Part shown: piece after piece, positions 1-8,651 of the stretch
Layout of the letters: each line of letters opens with the position of its first letter
Numbering within the stretch: position 1 is the stretch's first letter
Source of the DNA: Streptomyces sp. CB01635
Lineage (GTDB): Bacteria; Actinomycetota; Actinomycetes; Streptomycetales; Streptomycetaceae
Length of the DNA stretch: 64,000 bases
Direction: 5' to 3'
Assembly (NCBI RefSeq): GCF_002803065.1
Contig: NZ_NNBL01000021.1
Span: forward strand, 82,417 to 146,416
Notes under the pieces: model-generated
The model's input: only the letters and a program-made list of their open reading frames with translations
Databases searched by the model: none
What the model was told of the DNA's origin: nothing
Program-made: the position numbers and the translations under genes

Positions 1-2
1 TC

Positions 3-221
3 GGGCTCGGCGAGGTCTCCTCGCAGGGCTACTGCTTCCAGGTCGACCTCGCCCGCCGGGCCGTCAGGGCCGGCTATCACGTCGTCGAGGTGCCCATCAC
101 GTTCGTCGAGCGCGAGCTCGGCGACTCCAAGATGAGCCGTGACATCGTCGTCGAGGCGCTGTGGCGGGTCACCGCTTGGGGCGTGGGGGAGCGCATGGGG
201 CGTGTGATCGGCCGCAAATAG
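3..221 (+). CDS. ppm1: Polyprenol-phosphate mannose synthase, C-terminal part
   Basis: This is the last 72 codons of a gene whose start lies left of the window. The visible piece reads through FQVDLARRA, VVEVPITFVERE and GDSKMS. That is the conserved tail of the GT2 dolichol/polyprenol-phosphate mannosyltransferase domain, which transfers mannose from GDP-mannose to polyprenyl phosphate at the inner membrane face. In actinomycetes the product feeds protein O-mannosylation and cell-envelope mannosylation. The family assignment is firm for this fragment. Whether an acyltransferase domain precedes it, as in some Ppm1 fusions, cannot be seen. It is followed on the same strand by fxsA after 75 bases. 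Confidence 0.8.
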   Translation, partial: GLGEVSSQGYCFQVDLARRAVRAGYHVVEVPITFVERELGDSKMSRDIVVEALWRVTAWGVGERMGRVIGRK

Positions 222-296
222 GCCTGAGCCGCAGCCTCCGTCGATCTTGATCTCCCGCTTACGCCACTCGGGCCGGGGCCCAGGCACACTGGGGGC

Positions 297-878
297 ATGA
301 CCACTGGCACCCCGCCCCCTTCGCGCCCCGCCACGCCCCGGCGTTCCCGGGTCCGCACGTTCCTGCCGCTCGGTATCGCCGCGTGGCTGGTCCTGGAGAT
401 CTGGCTGCTGACCGTGGTCGCGGGCGCGGCCGGCGGGTTCACCGTCTTCCTGCTGCTGCTCGCCGGGATCGTGCTCGGCGCCGTCGTCATCAAGCGCGCC
501 GGGCGCCGGGCCTTCAAGAATCTGAGCGAGACGCTGCAACAGCAGCAGAGCGGCGCGGTCCCGGCAGGCGAGCAGCGCTCCGGGGGCAACGGTCTGCTGA
601 TGCTGGCGGGCCTGCTCCTGATGATCCCCGGCCTGATCTCGGACGCCCTGGGTCTCGTCCTGCTCGTGCCGCCCGTCCGTACGGCCCTGAGCCGCTACAC
701 GGAGCGGACCATCGAGCGGAAGATGCAGTCGGCCACTCCCGGGACCTTCGGCGACGCGTTCCAGCAGGCGCGGATGCACCGGCCGGACGGCACGGTCATC
801 CAGGGCGAGGTGATCAAGGACGATGAGCGGCCCGCACAGCGCCCCGACGCGGGTCCGCGCCCCCCGATCACTCCCTGA
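297..878 (+). CDS. fxsA: FxsA family membrane protein
   Basis: The 193-residue protein has hydrophobic segments at about 22-42, 46-65 and 99-126, and short charged tails. The second hydrophobic block contains MIPGLISDALGL followed by PPVR, the hallmark of the FxsA/YtzA family. E. coli FxsA was named for suppressing F-exclusion of phage T7, and its cellular role is not settled. The proline- and arginine-rich start (residues 6-20) is cytosolic or disordered. It lies between the mannosyltransferase gene and a strong terminator shared with the convergent rbpA. The ATG start at 297 puts the first membrane helix in the usual position. Confidence 0.85.
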   Translation: MTTGTPPPSRPATPRRSRVRTFLPLGIAAWLVLEIWLLTVVAGAAGGFTVFLLLLAGIVLGAVVIKRAGRRAFKNLSETLQQQQSGAVPAGEQRSGGNGLLMLAGLLLMIPGLISDALGLVLLVPPVRTALSRYTERTIERKMQSATPGTFGDAFQQARMHRPDGTVIQGEVIKDDERPAQRPDAGPRPPITP

Positions 879-932
879 GCGTGCGCGGGGCCCAGAAGCT
901 CACTGAGCCCCGCCCGGCGCCGGACATGCGAA

Positions 933-977
933 AAGCCGTGGGCCGGACACACATGACGTGTGTCCGGCCCACGGCTT
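933..977. terminator. Bidirectional terminator hairpin between fxsA and rbpA
   Basis: A perfect 20-bp inverted repeat (933-952 and 958-977) encloses a 5-base loop and lies between the converging ends of fxsA and rbpA. The GC-rich stem and the A/T bases at its edges suit a factor-independent terminator for both strands. Confidence 0.85.
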
Positions 978-1009
978 CTGTCAGTCGCGCTCCCGCTGCT
1001 CCCGAGGGA

Positions 1010-1384
1010 TCAGGCGGACTTGCGGCTGTCGCGCGGATGCACCGCGATGTTCATGGCACCTGATCGGAGAACGGCGAGCCGCTCCTCGAGGACCTCTTCG
1101 AGTTCCTCGCGAGTGCGCCGCTCCATCAGCATGTCCCAATGTGTACGAGCGGGCTTGGCCTTCTTCTCCTCAGGGCCGTCTCCGTCGACCAGAAGTGCTT
1201 GGGCCCCGCAGACCTTGCACTCCCACTCGGCCGGAATTTCGGCCTCCACCGAGAAGGGCATCTCAAAGCGATGTCCCTTCTCGCATGCGTACTCCACGGC
1301 CTGGCGCGGGGCCAGGTCGATGCCGCGGTCCGTCTCATAGCTGGTCACTACGAGGCGTGTGCCGCGAAGAGCTCGCTCACTCAT
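1010..1384 (-). CDS. rbpA: RNA polymerase-binding protein RbpA
   Basis: This 124-residue actinobacterial transcription factor binds RNA polymerase and group 1/2 sigma factors, stabilises the open complex and affects basal rifampicin tolerance. Cys34, His38, Cys56 and Cys59 are all present and correspond to the zinc-site residues known in S. coelicolor RbpA. The basic linker at about 73-80 (KKAKPAR) and the C-terminal sigma-interaction helices (from about 81) are intact. The ATG is preceded by GGGAGG seven bases upstream. A perfect SigR-type promoter lies about 60 bases upstream, in line with the thiol-stress control known for S. coelicolor rbpA. Confidence 0.97.
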   Translation of the reverse strand: MSERALRGTRLVVTSYETDRGIDLAPRQAVEYACEKGHRFEMPFSVEAEIPAEWECKVCGAQALLVDGDGPEEKKAKPARTHWDMLMERRTREELEEVLEERLAVLRSGAMNIAVHPRDSRKSA

Positions 1385-1445
1385 GAATCGTGCCTCCCGG
1401 GCTTGTCGCCCACAGGACAGGTGTCGCTGTCGTCGTCATCCGGTC

Positions 1446-1471
1446 AACGTCCGGTCGGCGGTAAAGATTCC
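1446..1471 (-). promoter_or_regulatory. SigR-type promoter of rbpA
   Basis: Read on the minus strand, GGAAT (1471-1467) and GTT (1448-1446) are separated by exactly 18 bases, an exact match to the SigR consensus GGAAT-N18-GTT. The -10 end is 61 bases from the rbpA start codon. SigR control of rbpA is established in S. coelicolor; its use here is inferred from the sequence. Confidence 0.8.
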
Positions 1472-1639
1472 CGGTTCCGGGTCATGCGTCGCCGTCGTAG
1501 CCGCCCCTTGTTGTACCCACCGGCGCCCGGTTTGTCACATCTGCCAGCAGATGTCACCCAGCGTTTTGCGATATTGACGTGCAGTAACGGTACGCCTGGC
1601 AGGCCAAACGCGTACACTACCGGCCTTTGGCCCCAGGTG

Positions 1640-2998
1640 CTAAATCCGGGTGGGCACGGGATTTCCTGCGGCCCGCACCGCCTGCCTCACCGGAACCCGG
1701 GCAAGCAGCACAAAGCCGATCATGAAGAACGCCACCAAGGACACGATGGCGTCCCTATAACTGCCGGTCAGCTGGTACGCGAGGCCGAAAACGAGCGGTC
1801 CGAGCCAGCTCATTCCCCGGTCACTCATCTCGTATGCGGAGTAGTACTCGGCCTCCTTTCCGGCCGGTACCAGATGGGAGAACAGGGAGCGCGACAGCGC
1901 CTGCGTGCCGCCGAGGACGAGCCCGATCCCGGCCGCCAGCGCGAAGAACCACACCGGAGCACCCGACGGCAGGAAGTAACCGGCCCCGATCGTGACCGTC
2001 CAGGCGATCAGCGAACCGAGAATCGTGTTCTTCGCGCCGTACGTACGGGCAAGGCGCCCCATCGCGAGCGCGCCCGCCACGGCAAGGACCTGGACCAGCA
2101 GCACCGCCACGATCAGCGTCGACTGGTCGAGGCCGAGTTCCTCCGAGCCGTACACGGATGCCTGCGAGATCACCGTCTGGATGCCGTCGTTGTAGACCAG
2201 ATAGGCGAGCAGGAAGGAGAGCGTCAGCGGGCGGCGGCGCATGTCACGGACGGTCGAGGCCAGCTGGCGCCAGCCGGGCACGGCGGCTGCCCCGTCGTCG
2301 GCGGCTGCCGTGCGCCGGTCCCGCAGGCGCCGTAGCGGTACGAGCGTGAAAGCGCCCCACCACACACCCGCCGAGGCCAGGCAGATCCGGACCGCCGTCG
2401 ACTCGGAGACGCCGAAGGAGTCGTGGCCGGAGTACAGGACGAGGTTCGCCACCAGGACCAGCGCCCCGGACGCGTAGCCGAAGGCCCAGCCGCGCGAGGA
2501 GACCGCGTCGCGTTCCTCGGGGGGCGCGATCTGGGGCAGATACGAGTTGTAGAGGACCATCGACACCGCGAGCGAGGCATTGGCGACGACGAGCAGGAGC
2601 CCGCCCAGCAGATAGCGGTCCCCGTCCAGGAAGAACATCCCGGCGGTCGCCGTGGCCCCCAGGTAGGCCGAGATCGCGAGCAGCGGCTTCTTGCGGCCCG
2701 TACGGTCGGCGGCCGCACCCGCGAGCGGCATCACCAGGATCGAGACGATGACCGAGGCGGAGACGGTGTACGCGAAGAACGCGCCGGCCCGGACCGGTAT
2801 CCCCAGGGGGTGCACGAAGCCGTCCGCGTCCGCCGCCGACTTGGCGACCGCCGTCAGATACGGCCCGAGGAACACCGTGAGGACGCTCGTCGAATAGACC
2901 GAGCACGCCCAGTCGTAGAAGTACCAGCCCCGCTGCTCCCGGCGCCGCTGCGCCGCCTCGTCGCCCGCCGGCTCCGCCCGCACGGTGTCGCTGCCCAC
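1640..2998 (-). CDS. MFS transporter, UMF1/Atg22-like family
   Basis: The protein has about twelve hydrophobic segments. The N-terminal WYFYDWACSVYS motif is typical of the UMF1 (vacuole effluxer Atg22-like) branch of the major facilitator superfamily. An arginine-rich A-loop (DRTGRKKP) after helix 2 is also present. The substrate is unknown; amino acid or metabolite efflux is the usual guess for the family. I prefer the GTG start at 2998 (452 residues) because GAGGGG lies just upstream. An in-frame ATG at 3079 would add 27 polar residues and overlap the upstream phosphodiesterase gene by 35 bases. It is probably co-transcribed with that gene, whose stop lies 47 bases upstream of the chosen start. 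Confidence 0.8.
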   Translation of the reverse strand: MGSDTVRAEPAGDEAAQRRREQRGWYFYDWACSVYSTSVLTVFLGPYLTAVAKSAADADGFVHPLGIPVRAGAFFAYTVSASVIVSILVMPLAGAAADRTGRKKPLLAISAYLGATATAGMFFLDGDRYLLGGLLLVVANASLAVSMVLYNSYLPQIAPPEERDAVSSRGWAFGYASGALVLVANLVLYSGHDSFGVSESTAVRICLASAGVWWGAFTLVPLRRLRDRRTAAADDGAAAVPGWRQLASTVRDMRRRPLTLSFLLAYLVYNDGIQTVISQASVYGSEELGLDQSTLIVAVLLVQVLAVAGALAMGRLARTYGAKNTILGSLIAWTVTIGAGYFLPSGAPVWFFALAAGIGLVLGGTQALSRSLFSHLVPAGKEAEYYSAYEMSDRGMSWLGPLVFGLAYQLTGSYRDAIVSLVAFFMIGFVLLARVPVRQAVRAAGNPVPTRI

Positions 2999-3044
2999 CC
3001 GCGCCCCCTCGCTGTCCCCGTGTCCGGACGCGGCCGGCGGGCGG

Positions 3045-3812
3045 TCAGGTCCAGGCTCCCCGGTCCTTGAGCACGTCACGCAGCGTCTCGATGTGATCGG
3101 TCATGATGCCATCCACACCGAGGTCGAGGAGTTCACCCATCTGCGCGCGGTCGTTGACCGTCCACACGTGGACCTGGAGCCCGCGCGCGTGGGCCGCGCG
3201 GACGAAGCGCCGGTCGACGACGCGTATCCCCGACTGGGCCACGGGTACCTGGGCGCACACCGCCGAAGGGCGCAGCGCCGCGGGCAGCCCGAGGGACCGC
3301 AGCCGCAGGCCGAGCACGCCACGCGTGCCGTACGACGTGGCGAGGCGGGGACCCGCGAGGGACTGTGCCCTGGCGACCCTGGCCTCCGAGAACGAGCCGA
3401 CGCAGACCCGGTCCCACGCGTTCGTGCGGCCGATCAGGTCGAGCAGCGGGAGCAGCGCGGGCTCGGCCTTGACGTCCACGTTCCAGCGCACGTCGGGGAA
3501 GGTCTCCAGGAGTTCCTCGAAGAGCGGCACCGGTTCGCGGCCCGCCACGCGCGCGTGGCGCACATCGCTCCAGGGGAGGTCCGCTATGCGGCCCGCCGCG
3601 TCCGTGACCCGGTCGAGGGTCGCGTCGTGGAAGGCCACGAGCGTGCCGTCGGACGTGGCGTGCACATCGGTCTCGATATAGCGGTAGCCGAGGTCCACGG
3701 AGCGCCGGAACGCCGCCATCGTGTTCTCCAGACCGTCGGCCGTCCCGCCGCGATGGGCGAAGGCCAGCGGTCCGGAACGGTCGAGATACGGATGGCGTAC
3801 GCGCGTGGTCAC
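3045..3812 (-). CDS. Glycerophosphodiester phosphodiesterase
   Basis: The 255-residue GDPD hydrolyses glycerophosphodiesters to glycerol-3-phosphate and an alcohol. Key residues are visible: His20-Arg21 (AHRGG), Glu29-Asn30, Glu47/Asp49/His51 (ETDVHATSDG) and the Lys115-Glu117 block (VDVKAE). No signal peptide is present, so it is likely cytosolic and acts on imported or internally released glycerophosphodiesters. The GTG start overlaps the stop of the upstream YczE-like gene by 4 bases (GTGA), so translation is probably coupled. The window also carries glpF-glpK about 45 kb away, which would use the glycerol released. Confidence 0.9.
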   Translation of the reverse strand: MTTRVRHPYLDRSGPLAFAHRGGTADGLENTMAAFRRSVDLGYRYIETDVHATSDGTLVAFHDATLDRVTDAAGRIADLPWSDVRHARVAGREPVPLFEELLETFPDVRWNVDVKAEPALLPLLDLIGRTNAWDRVCVGSFSEARVARAQSLAGPRLATSYGTRGVLGLRLRSLGLPAALRPSAVCAQVPVAQSGIRVVDRRFVRAAHARGLQVHVWTVNDRAQMGELLDLGVDGIMTDHIETLRDVLKDRGAWT

Positions 3813-4477
3813 CGCGGAAGTATCGCCCCTTCGGGTGACGCGCCGGCAACCGCGGTGGGTGCCTCGGGCGGCGCGGGGGCGGCGAAGACCTTCAGGAACA
3901 CCTGGGCCAGCGGGCCGATCGCCACGGCGTACAGGACGGTGCCGACGCCGATGGTGCCGCCGAGGGCGAAGCCCGTCGCCACCACCGCGATCTCGATGGT
4001 CGTGCGTGCCAGCCGGATCGAGCGCCCGGTACGCCGGTGCAGCCCCGTCATCAGGCCGTCGCGCGGGCCGGGTCCGAAGGAGGCGGCGATGTAGAGGCCC
4101 GTCGCCGCGCCGTTCAGGACGATCGCCGCCGCCATCAGCGGGATCCGGATCCCGAGGGCGTGCACATCGGGGACGACGGCCAGCGCGCCGTCCATCGCGA
4201 TGCCGACCACGAAGACGTTCGAGACGGTGCCGAGACCGGGGCGCTGCTTGATCGGGATCCACAGGAGCAGCACCAGGGCGCCCACGATGATCGACACGAC
4301 GCCGATGGAGAGCCCTGTGAGCTCGGCGAGGCCCTGGTGGAGCACGTTCCACGGCTCCAGGCCGAGCCCCGCCTCCACGAGGAGACCGGAACTCACGCCG
4401 TACAGCGCCAGGCCGACGTAGAGCTGGAAGAGGCGCCGGGTGAGACCGGGGCCGGGTGGCGTGGACGACGCGGACAA
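3809..4477 (-). CDS. YczE/YitT-like integral membrane protein
   Basis: The 222-residue protein has about five membrane segments and the GLGLEPWNVLHQGL signature of the YczE (COG2364) family. No biochemical function is established. The TTG at 4477 is favoured because AGGGGG lies seven bases upstream and no better start precedes the first helix. It is transcribed away from a MocR-type regulator, the arrangement known as YczR-YczE pairs. Its stop overlaps the start of the phosphodiesterase gene by 4 bases. Confidence 0.8.
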   Translation of the reverse strand: MSASSTPPGPGLTRRLFQLYVGLALYGVSSGLLVEAGLGLEPWNVLHQGLAELTGLSIGVVSIIVGALVLLLWIPIKQRPGLGTVSNVFVVGIAMDGALAVVPDVHALGIRIPLMAAAIVLNGAATGLYIAASFGPGPRDGLMTGLHRRTGRSIRLARTTIEIAVVATGFALGGTIGVGTVLYAVAIGPLAQVFLKVFAAPAPPEAPTAVAGASPEGAILPR

Positions 4478-4576
4478 GTGGAGCCCCCTGTGGTGGTAGT
4501 GGCCTGTCGCGTGACAGTCTGTGGCTTGGGAACACAGGCCAACCATGGCCAATTCGGGGAAGGTGGACTGGACTCC
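4478..4576. promoter_or_regulatory. Divergent YczE/MocR promoter region
   Basis: This 99-base divergent region holds an inverted repeat CTGTC-GCGT-GACAG (4504-4517) and a direct repeat of GGCCAA (4538-4543 and 4548-4553). Direct repeats are common at operators of MocR regulators, so this is the likely site of autoregulation. Neither repeat has been tested. Confidence 0.45.
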
Positions 4577-6076
4577 ATGGCTCAGTGGACTTCGGCGGTC
4601 GGCGCGGCCCAGCTCGCCCGGCTGCTCACCTCCCAGCAGACGCGCCCCCCGGGCCCCGGCAGCCGCCGCCCGCCCGCCTACCGCGCCCTCTCCGACGGCA
4701 TCCGCCTCCTGGTCCTCGAAGGGCGCGTGCCCGTCGCGGCGCGCCTGCCCGCCGAGCGCGAGCTCGCCGTCTCCCTCGCCGTCAGCCGCACGACCGTCGC
4801 CGCCGCCTACGAGGCGCTGCGCGGCGAGGGGTTCCTCGAATCTCGCAGGGGAGCGGGCAGCTGGACGGCCGTACCGGCCGGAAACCCACTGCCCGCGCGC
4901 GGCCTGGAGCCCCTGCCGCCCGAGGCGCTCGGCTCGATGATCGACCTCGGCACCGCGGCCCTGCCCGCCCCCGAACCCTGGCTGACCCGCGCCGTCCAGG
5001 GCGCGCTTGGCGAACTCCCGCCCTACGCCCACACCCACGGCGACTACCCCGCGGGCCTGCCCGCCCTGCGCGAGATGCTCGCCGAGCGCTACACGGCCCG
5101 CGGTATCCCGACCATGCCCGAGCAGATCATGGTGACCACCGGCGCGATGGGCGCGATCGACGCGATCTGCCACCTGTTCGCGGGCCGCGGCGAGCGCATC
5201 GCCGTCGAGTCGCCCTCGTACGCCAACATCCTCCAGCTCATGCGCGAGGAGGGCGCACGGCTCGTCCCGGTCGCCATGGCCGAGGGCCTCGCGGGATGGG
5301 ATCTCGACCGCTGGCGGCAGGTCCTGCGCGACGCGGCGCCCCGCCTCGCCTACGTCGTCGCCGACTTCCACAACCCCACCGGGGCGCTCGCCGACGAGGA
5401 CCAGCGCAGGCAGCTCGTCGACGCGGCGCGCTCGGCCGGCACGGTGCTCGTCGTCGACGAGACCATGACCGAGCTCCACTTCGACCACGACCTGGACATG
5501 CCCCGCCGCGTCTGCGCGTTCGACCCGGCGGGCTCCACCGTCATCACGGTCGGCTCGGCGAGCAAGGCGTTCTGGGCGGGCATGCGCATCGGCTGGGTCC
5601 GGGCGGCGCCCGATGTGATCCGCAGCCTCGTGGCCGCGCGCGCCTACGCCGACCTCGGCACCCCGGTCGTGGAGCAGCTGGCCGTGAACTGGCTGCTCAG
5701 CACCGGCGGTTGGGAGGAGGCCGTTCAGCTGCGCCGCAGCCAGGCCCGGGACAACAGCACGGCGCTGGTCGCCGCGCTGCGCCGCGAGCTGCCCGACTGG
5801 GAGTTCGACGTGCCGGTCGGCGGTCTGACGCTGTGGGTGCGTGCCGGAGGCCTGTCGGGCTCGCGGCTCGCGGAGGTCGGCGAACGCGTCGGCGTTCGGG
5901 TCCCCTCGGGTCCCCGCTTCGGGGTGGACGGCGCCTTCGAGGGCTACGTGCGGCTGCCGTTCACGGTCTCCGGGGCGGTCGCCGACGAGGCTGCGGCGCG
6001 GCTCGCGGCGGCGGCGCGGCTGGTGCGGGAGGGCGGAGCGTCCGGGGCGGAGCCGCCGCGGACGCTCATCGCATAG
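4577..6076 (+). CDS. MocR-family (YczR-like) PLP-dependent regulator
   Basis: The 499-residue protein has an N-terminal GntR-type winged helix-turn-helix (about 34-100, with LPAERELA and SRTTVAAAYEAL) fused to a class I aminotransferase-like domain. The PLP site is intact: HNPTG at 265-269, Asp294 and the Schiff-base lysine Lys330 in GSASK. MocR proteins usually sense PLP or an amino compound and control a divergent gene. Here that is the yczE-like gene, so it is a YczR-type regulator. The ATG at 4577 has an AAGGTGG box about ten bases upstream. Confidence 0.88.
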   Translation: MAQWTSAVGAAQLARLLTSQQTRPPGPGSRRPPAYRALSDGIRLLVLEGRVPVAARLPAERELAVSLAVSRTTVAAAYEALRGEGFLESRRGAGSWTAVPAGNPLPARGLEPLPPEALGSMIDLGTAALPAPEPWLTRAVQGALGELPPYAHTHGDYPAGLPALREMLAERYTARGIPTMPEQIMVTTGAMGAIDAICHLFAGRGERIAVESPSYANILQLMREEGARLVPVAMAEGLAGWDLDRWRQVLRDAAPRLAYVVADFHNPTGALADEDQRRQLVDAARSAGTVLVVDETMTELHFDHDLDMPRRVCAFDPAGSTVITVGSASKAFWAGMRIGWVRAAPDVIRSLVAARAYADLGTPVVEQLAVNWLLSTGGWEEAVQLRRSQARDNSTALVAALRRELPDWEFDVPVGGLTLWVRAGGLSGSRLAEVGERVGVRVPSGPRFGVDGAFEGYVRLPFTVSGAVADEAAARLAAAARLVREGGASGAEPPRTLIA

Positions 6077-6095
6077 GGCCGCTGTGGCCCGGCCG

Positions 6096-7706
6096 TCACC
6101 CCTCGGCGGCGACCGCCTGCACCGTACCCACCGCTTCCACGACGTGGACCGGCTCGGCCGCTTCGACCGGCTCGGGCTCGGGGCTGTCGTCGGCAGGCGT
6201 CGTCCGCTGCGGGAGCAGCCCGAGCACCGCCTGCCGGTGCGCGTCACTCGTCGCGTCGTCGTACGGGTCGGGGGTGGCCGGCACCTGGAGGCGGTGGACG
6301 GGCCCCGCGCCGAGGCGCGCGTAGCCCCGTCCGGCGGGGACGTCCGGGGTGGGCGTCGTGTGGGGCGCGACCCCGAGGACGTCCTCGATCTGGTCGTACG
6401 TGGCCGGGCCGAGCACCACGCGCGCGCGTGTGTGCTGACAGACGGTGTCGGTCAGGGAGTCGAGGCTGTCGAACTGGTCCGCCACGACGACCGTGACGTT
6501 GGCCGCGCGCCCGTGCTGCAGGGGGACCTGGAGCAGCGTCTGCGGGTCCTTGCGCCCGTCGGCCGCGGCCAGATGGCCGAGGACGCTGGGCCGGTCGAGC
6601 AGGATCCACAGGGGGCGCCGGGTGTCGTCCGGCGCGGGGTGGCCGGCCTGGCGCGCCCGGTTCGCGGCGATCAGGCGCCGCTCCGTCTCGTGGGCCGCCC
6701 ATTCCAGGCTGGCCAGCGCGCCGGCCAGCCCGCACTCGACGGCCAGGACACCGCTGCGTCCGGTGAGGCACGCGTAGTCGCCCGTTCCGTTGCCCTCCAC
6801 GATGAGGACGTCACCGTGCTGGAGGGCCTGGAGCGCGATCGAGCGCAGGAGCGAGGTGGTCCCGCTGCCGGGGTGGCCGACGGCGAGAAGGTGCGGCTCG
6901 GTGGAGCGCATCCCCGTACGCCAGACGACGGGCGGTACGTCGCGCCGCTCGTCGCCGTCACCGAGGGGCAGGGTCCGCTGGGTGCCGCTCTCGTCGGTGA
7001 AGCCGAGGACCATTTCGCCCGGTGCCGTGACGAATCGCTGGGCGGCGATGTCGGTGGGCAGCGGGGGCATGACGGTGACCGTCAGCTGGTTGCCCTCCTC
7101 GTCCCACTCGAAGTGGTACTCGCGGCCCCGGCCCGACTTGGCGTGCAGGAGCTGTTCGATACGGGCGCGGGAGTCGGCCTCACCGTCCGTGAAGTACGCC
7201 GGGTAGTGCAGCACGATCCGTGAGACGCGCCCGTCGTCGTCGAAGTCGTACGACTCGAAGGCCTTCTCCCACTCGCCGCCGTGGGCGAAGAGCGGGTTCG
7301 GGTCCTCTGGGACGGAGAAGTACGGGACGAGCGCCTCGTAGAGCGCGGTGAGCCGCTTGACCTGGGACTCGTCGGGACCGGTCGGCGCCGGCGGGGTCTG
7401 GTCCCGGCCCGTCCATGCGGCCGCTGCCATCAGGGTGATGAGCGCCAGCAGCGGCCCGTACGGAATCAGCACCACGACCAGCACCGAGGCCGCCACCAGG
7501 AACAGCAGCGGTCCGCGCCGGTCCTTGGGGGTGTCGGCCCACTTGTGCCGCCCGGCGGATGCCAGGCGGCCCAGGCCCTTGGTGATCGTGATCAGGGGAT
7601 GGAGTACGTCGATGGCCCCGTCGGCTGCCGTCCGTGCCAGTTCCCGGCTCCGGGCGATGGGGGCGCTGCCGTTGCTCAGAATGCGGGGGAGGGGGCGCCG
7701 GGCCAC
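6096..7706 (-). CDS. Membrane-anchored FtsK-like ATP-binding protein, degenerate P-loop
   Basis: The 536-residue protein has a hydrophobic hairpin at about 66-97 and a large cytosolic domain. The loop GHPGSGTTSLLRSI (277-290) sits where FtsK/SpoIIIE/TraB-like proteins have the Walker A motif, but the invariant lysine is replaced by Thr283. A hydrophobic stretch at about 299-304 (DVLIVEG) follows. The C terminus (last ~25 residues) is acidic and proline-rich. The GTG start has AGGAGA six bases upstream. A 64-residue membrane protein precedes it and is probably co-transcribed. This pair is familiar from Streptomyces chromosomes, but I know of no function; a DNA-translocase-like or scaffold role is inference. 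Confidence 0.7.
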   Translation of the reverse strand: MARRPLPRILSNGSAPIARSRELARTAADGAIDVLHPLITITKGLGRLASAGRHKWADTPKDRRGPLLFLVAASVLVVVLIPYGPLLALITLMAAAAWTGRDQTPPAPTGPDESQVKRLTALYEALVPYFSVPEDPNPLFAHGGEWEKAFESYDFDDDGRVSRIVLHYPAYFTDGEADSRARIEQLLHAKSGRGREYHFEWDEEGNQLTVTVMPPLPTDIAAQRFVTAPGEMVLGFTDESGTQRTLPLGDGDERRDVPPVVWRTGMRSTEPHLLAVGHPGSGTTSLLRSIALQALQHGDVLIVEGNGTGDYACLTGRSGVLAVECGLAGALASLEWAAHETERRLIAANRARQAGHPAPDDTRRPLWILLDRPSVLGHLAAADGRKDPQTLLQVPLQHGRAANVTVVVADQFDSLDSLTDTVCQHTRARVVLGPATYDQIEDVLGVAPHTTPTPDVPAGRGYARLGAGPVHRLQVPATPDPYDDATSDAHRQAVLGLLPQRTTPADDSPEPEPVEAAEPVHVVEAVGTVQAVAAEG

Positions 7707-7743
7707 GTCTGTCTCCTGAAGTTACGTGCGAAGGGGGAGGGGG

Positions 7744-7938
7744 TCAGAACTTGATCCCGCCGAGCAGGCTGGCCAGGCTCGCGCCCCCGGCCTTGATGCT
7801 CGGGGCGATGGCGGTGCCCGCGAGGTAGAACCCGAAGAGGGCGCAGGTCAGGCCGTGCGAGGGCTTGAGTCCGTCTTTGCGGAAGAAGAGGAAGACGATG
7901 ATTCCGAGCAGCACCACGCCTGAGATGGACAGGATCAT
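7744..7938 (-). CDS. Small two-helix membrane protein (64 aa)
   Basis: Residues 1-19 form one membrane segment, followed by FFRKDGLKPSHG and a second hydrophobic stretch. The C terminus has a small-residue helix (GGASLASLLGGI). The ATG has AGGAG seven bases upstream. It is followed after 37 bases by the larger ATP-binding-like membrane protein and likely forms an operon with it. No family function is recognised; its size and pairing suggest a membrane partner or anchor. Confidence 0.7.
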   Translation of the reverse strand: MILSISGVVLLGIIVFLFFRKDGLKPSHGLTCALFGFYLAGTAIAPSIKAGGASLASLLGGIKF

Positions 7939-8220
7939 TTGAGTTCTCCTGGTTGATGGGGACAGTCACCATGAGTCCTTCCAGGCTCACAGCATGTATC
8001 TATACGATAAAAGGTGCAAATGGGTGGAATATTCTTGATTTCACCCGTTCGGCAGGCGTCCCGTGAGCCTCCTGGGCGTGTGCTGTTCGGCCGTCAGGGC
8101 TCTTCGTGATCTTTGCCTCGGTCGGCGCTGCTCATGTGCTGAACCGGGCAGTACTCTGTCGATTCACTCGTACGGCCGCACGGTCGTAGCACTCCGGATA
8201 CGCAAAGGCGGTCTGTTCCG

Positions 8221-8613
8221 ATGAGCGAAGTCCCCGACCCCGAGGTCGTGGAACTGGCCACCAAGATCTTTGATCTTGCGCGCCGGGGTGAGAGCGAACA
8301 GCTCGCTGCCTATGTCGACGCCGGCGTATCCCCGGACCTCACGAACGACCGTGGCGACTCCCTGGTGATGCTCGCCGCCTATCACGGGCACGCCGAGGCG
8401 GTCCGCGCGCTGCTCGCCCGCGGCGCCGACGCCGACCGAGCCAACGACCGGGGCCAGACCCCGCTCGCGGGCGCCGTCTTCAAGGGCGCGGACGACGTGA
8501 TCCGGGCGCTGCTCGACGGCGGGGCCGACCCGGCGGCGGGAACTCCGTCGGCGGTCGACACGGCCCGCATGTTCGCCAAGGCGGAGCTTCTGGAGCTCTT
8601 CGGCACTTCCTGA
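8221..8613 (+). CDS. Ankyrin-repeat protein (130 aa)
   Basis: The protein starts with a helical pair and carries two clear ankyrin repeats: DRGDSLVMLAAYHGHAEAV and the following DRGQTPLAGAVFKGADDVI. Both have the TPLxxA-type turn and are followed by RALLxxGAD. It is a small soluble protein-interaction module without a catalytic domain. It stands alone, with about 280 bases of non-coding DNA on each side. Its binding partner is unknown. Confidence 0.85.
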   Translation: MSEVPDPEVVELATKIFDLARRGESEQLAAYVDAGVSPDLTNDRGDSLVMLAAYHGHAEAVRALLARGADADRANDRGQTPLAGAVFKGADDVIRALLDGGADPAAGTPSAVDTARMFAKAELLELFGTS

Positions 8614-8651
8614 GGCACCGCCTTTGACCAGGCAGAACGGGGGAGCAGGAA

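Noticed and set aside
3809..6247. An 812-codon minus-strand frame fused to the YczE-like gene
   Set aside because: The upstream 590 codons are antisense to the MocR regulator; only the last 222 codons form a known protein.
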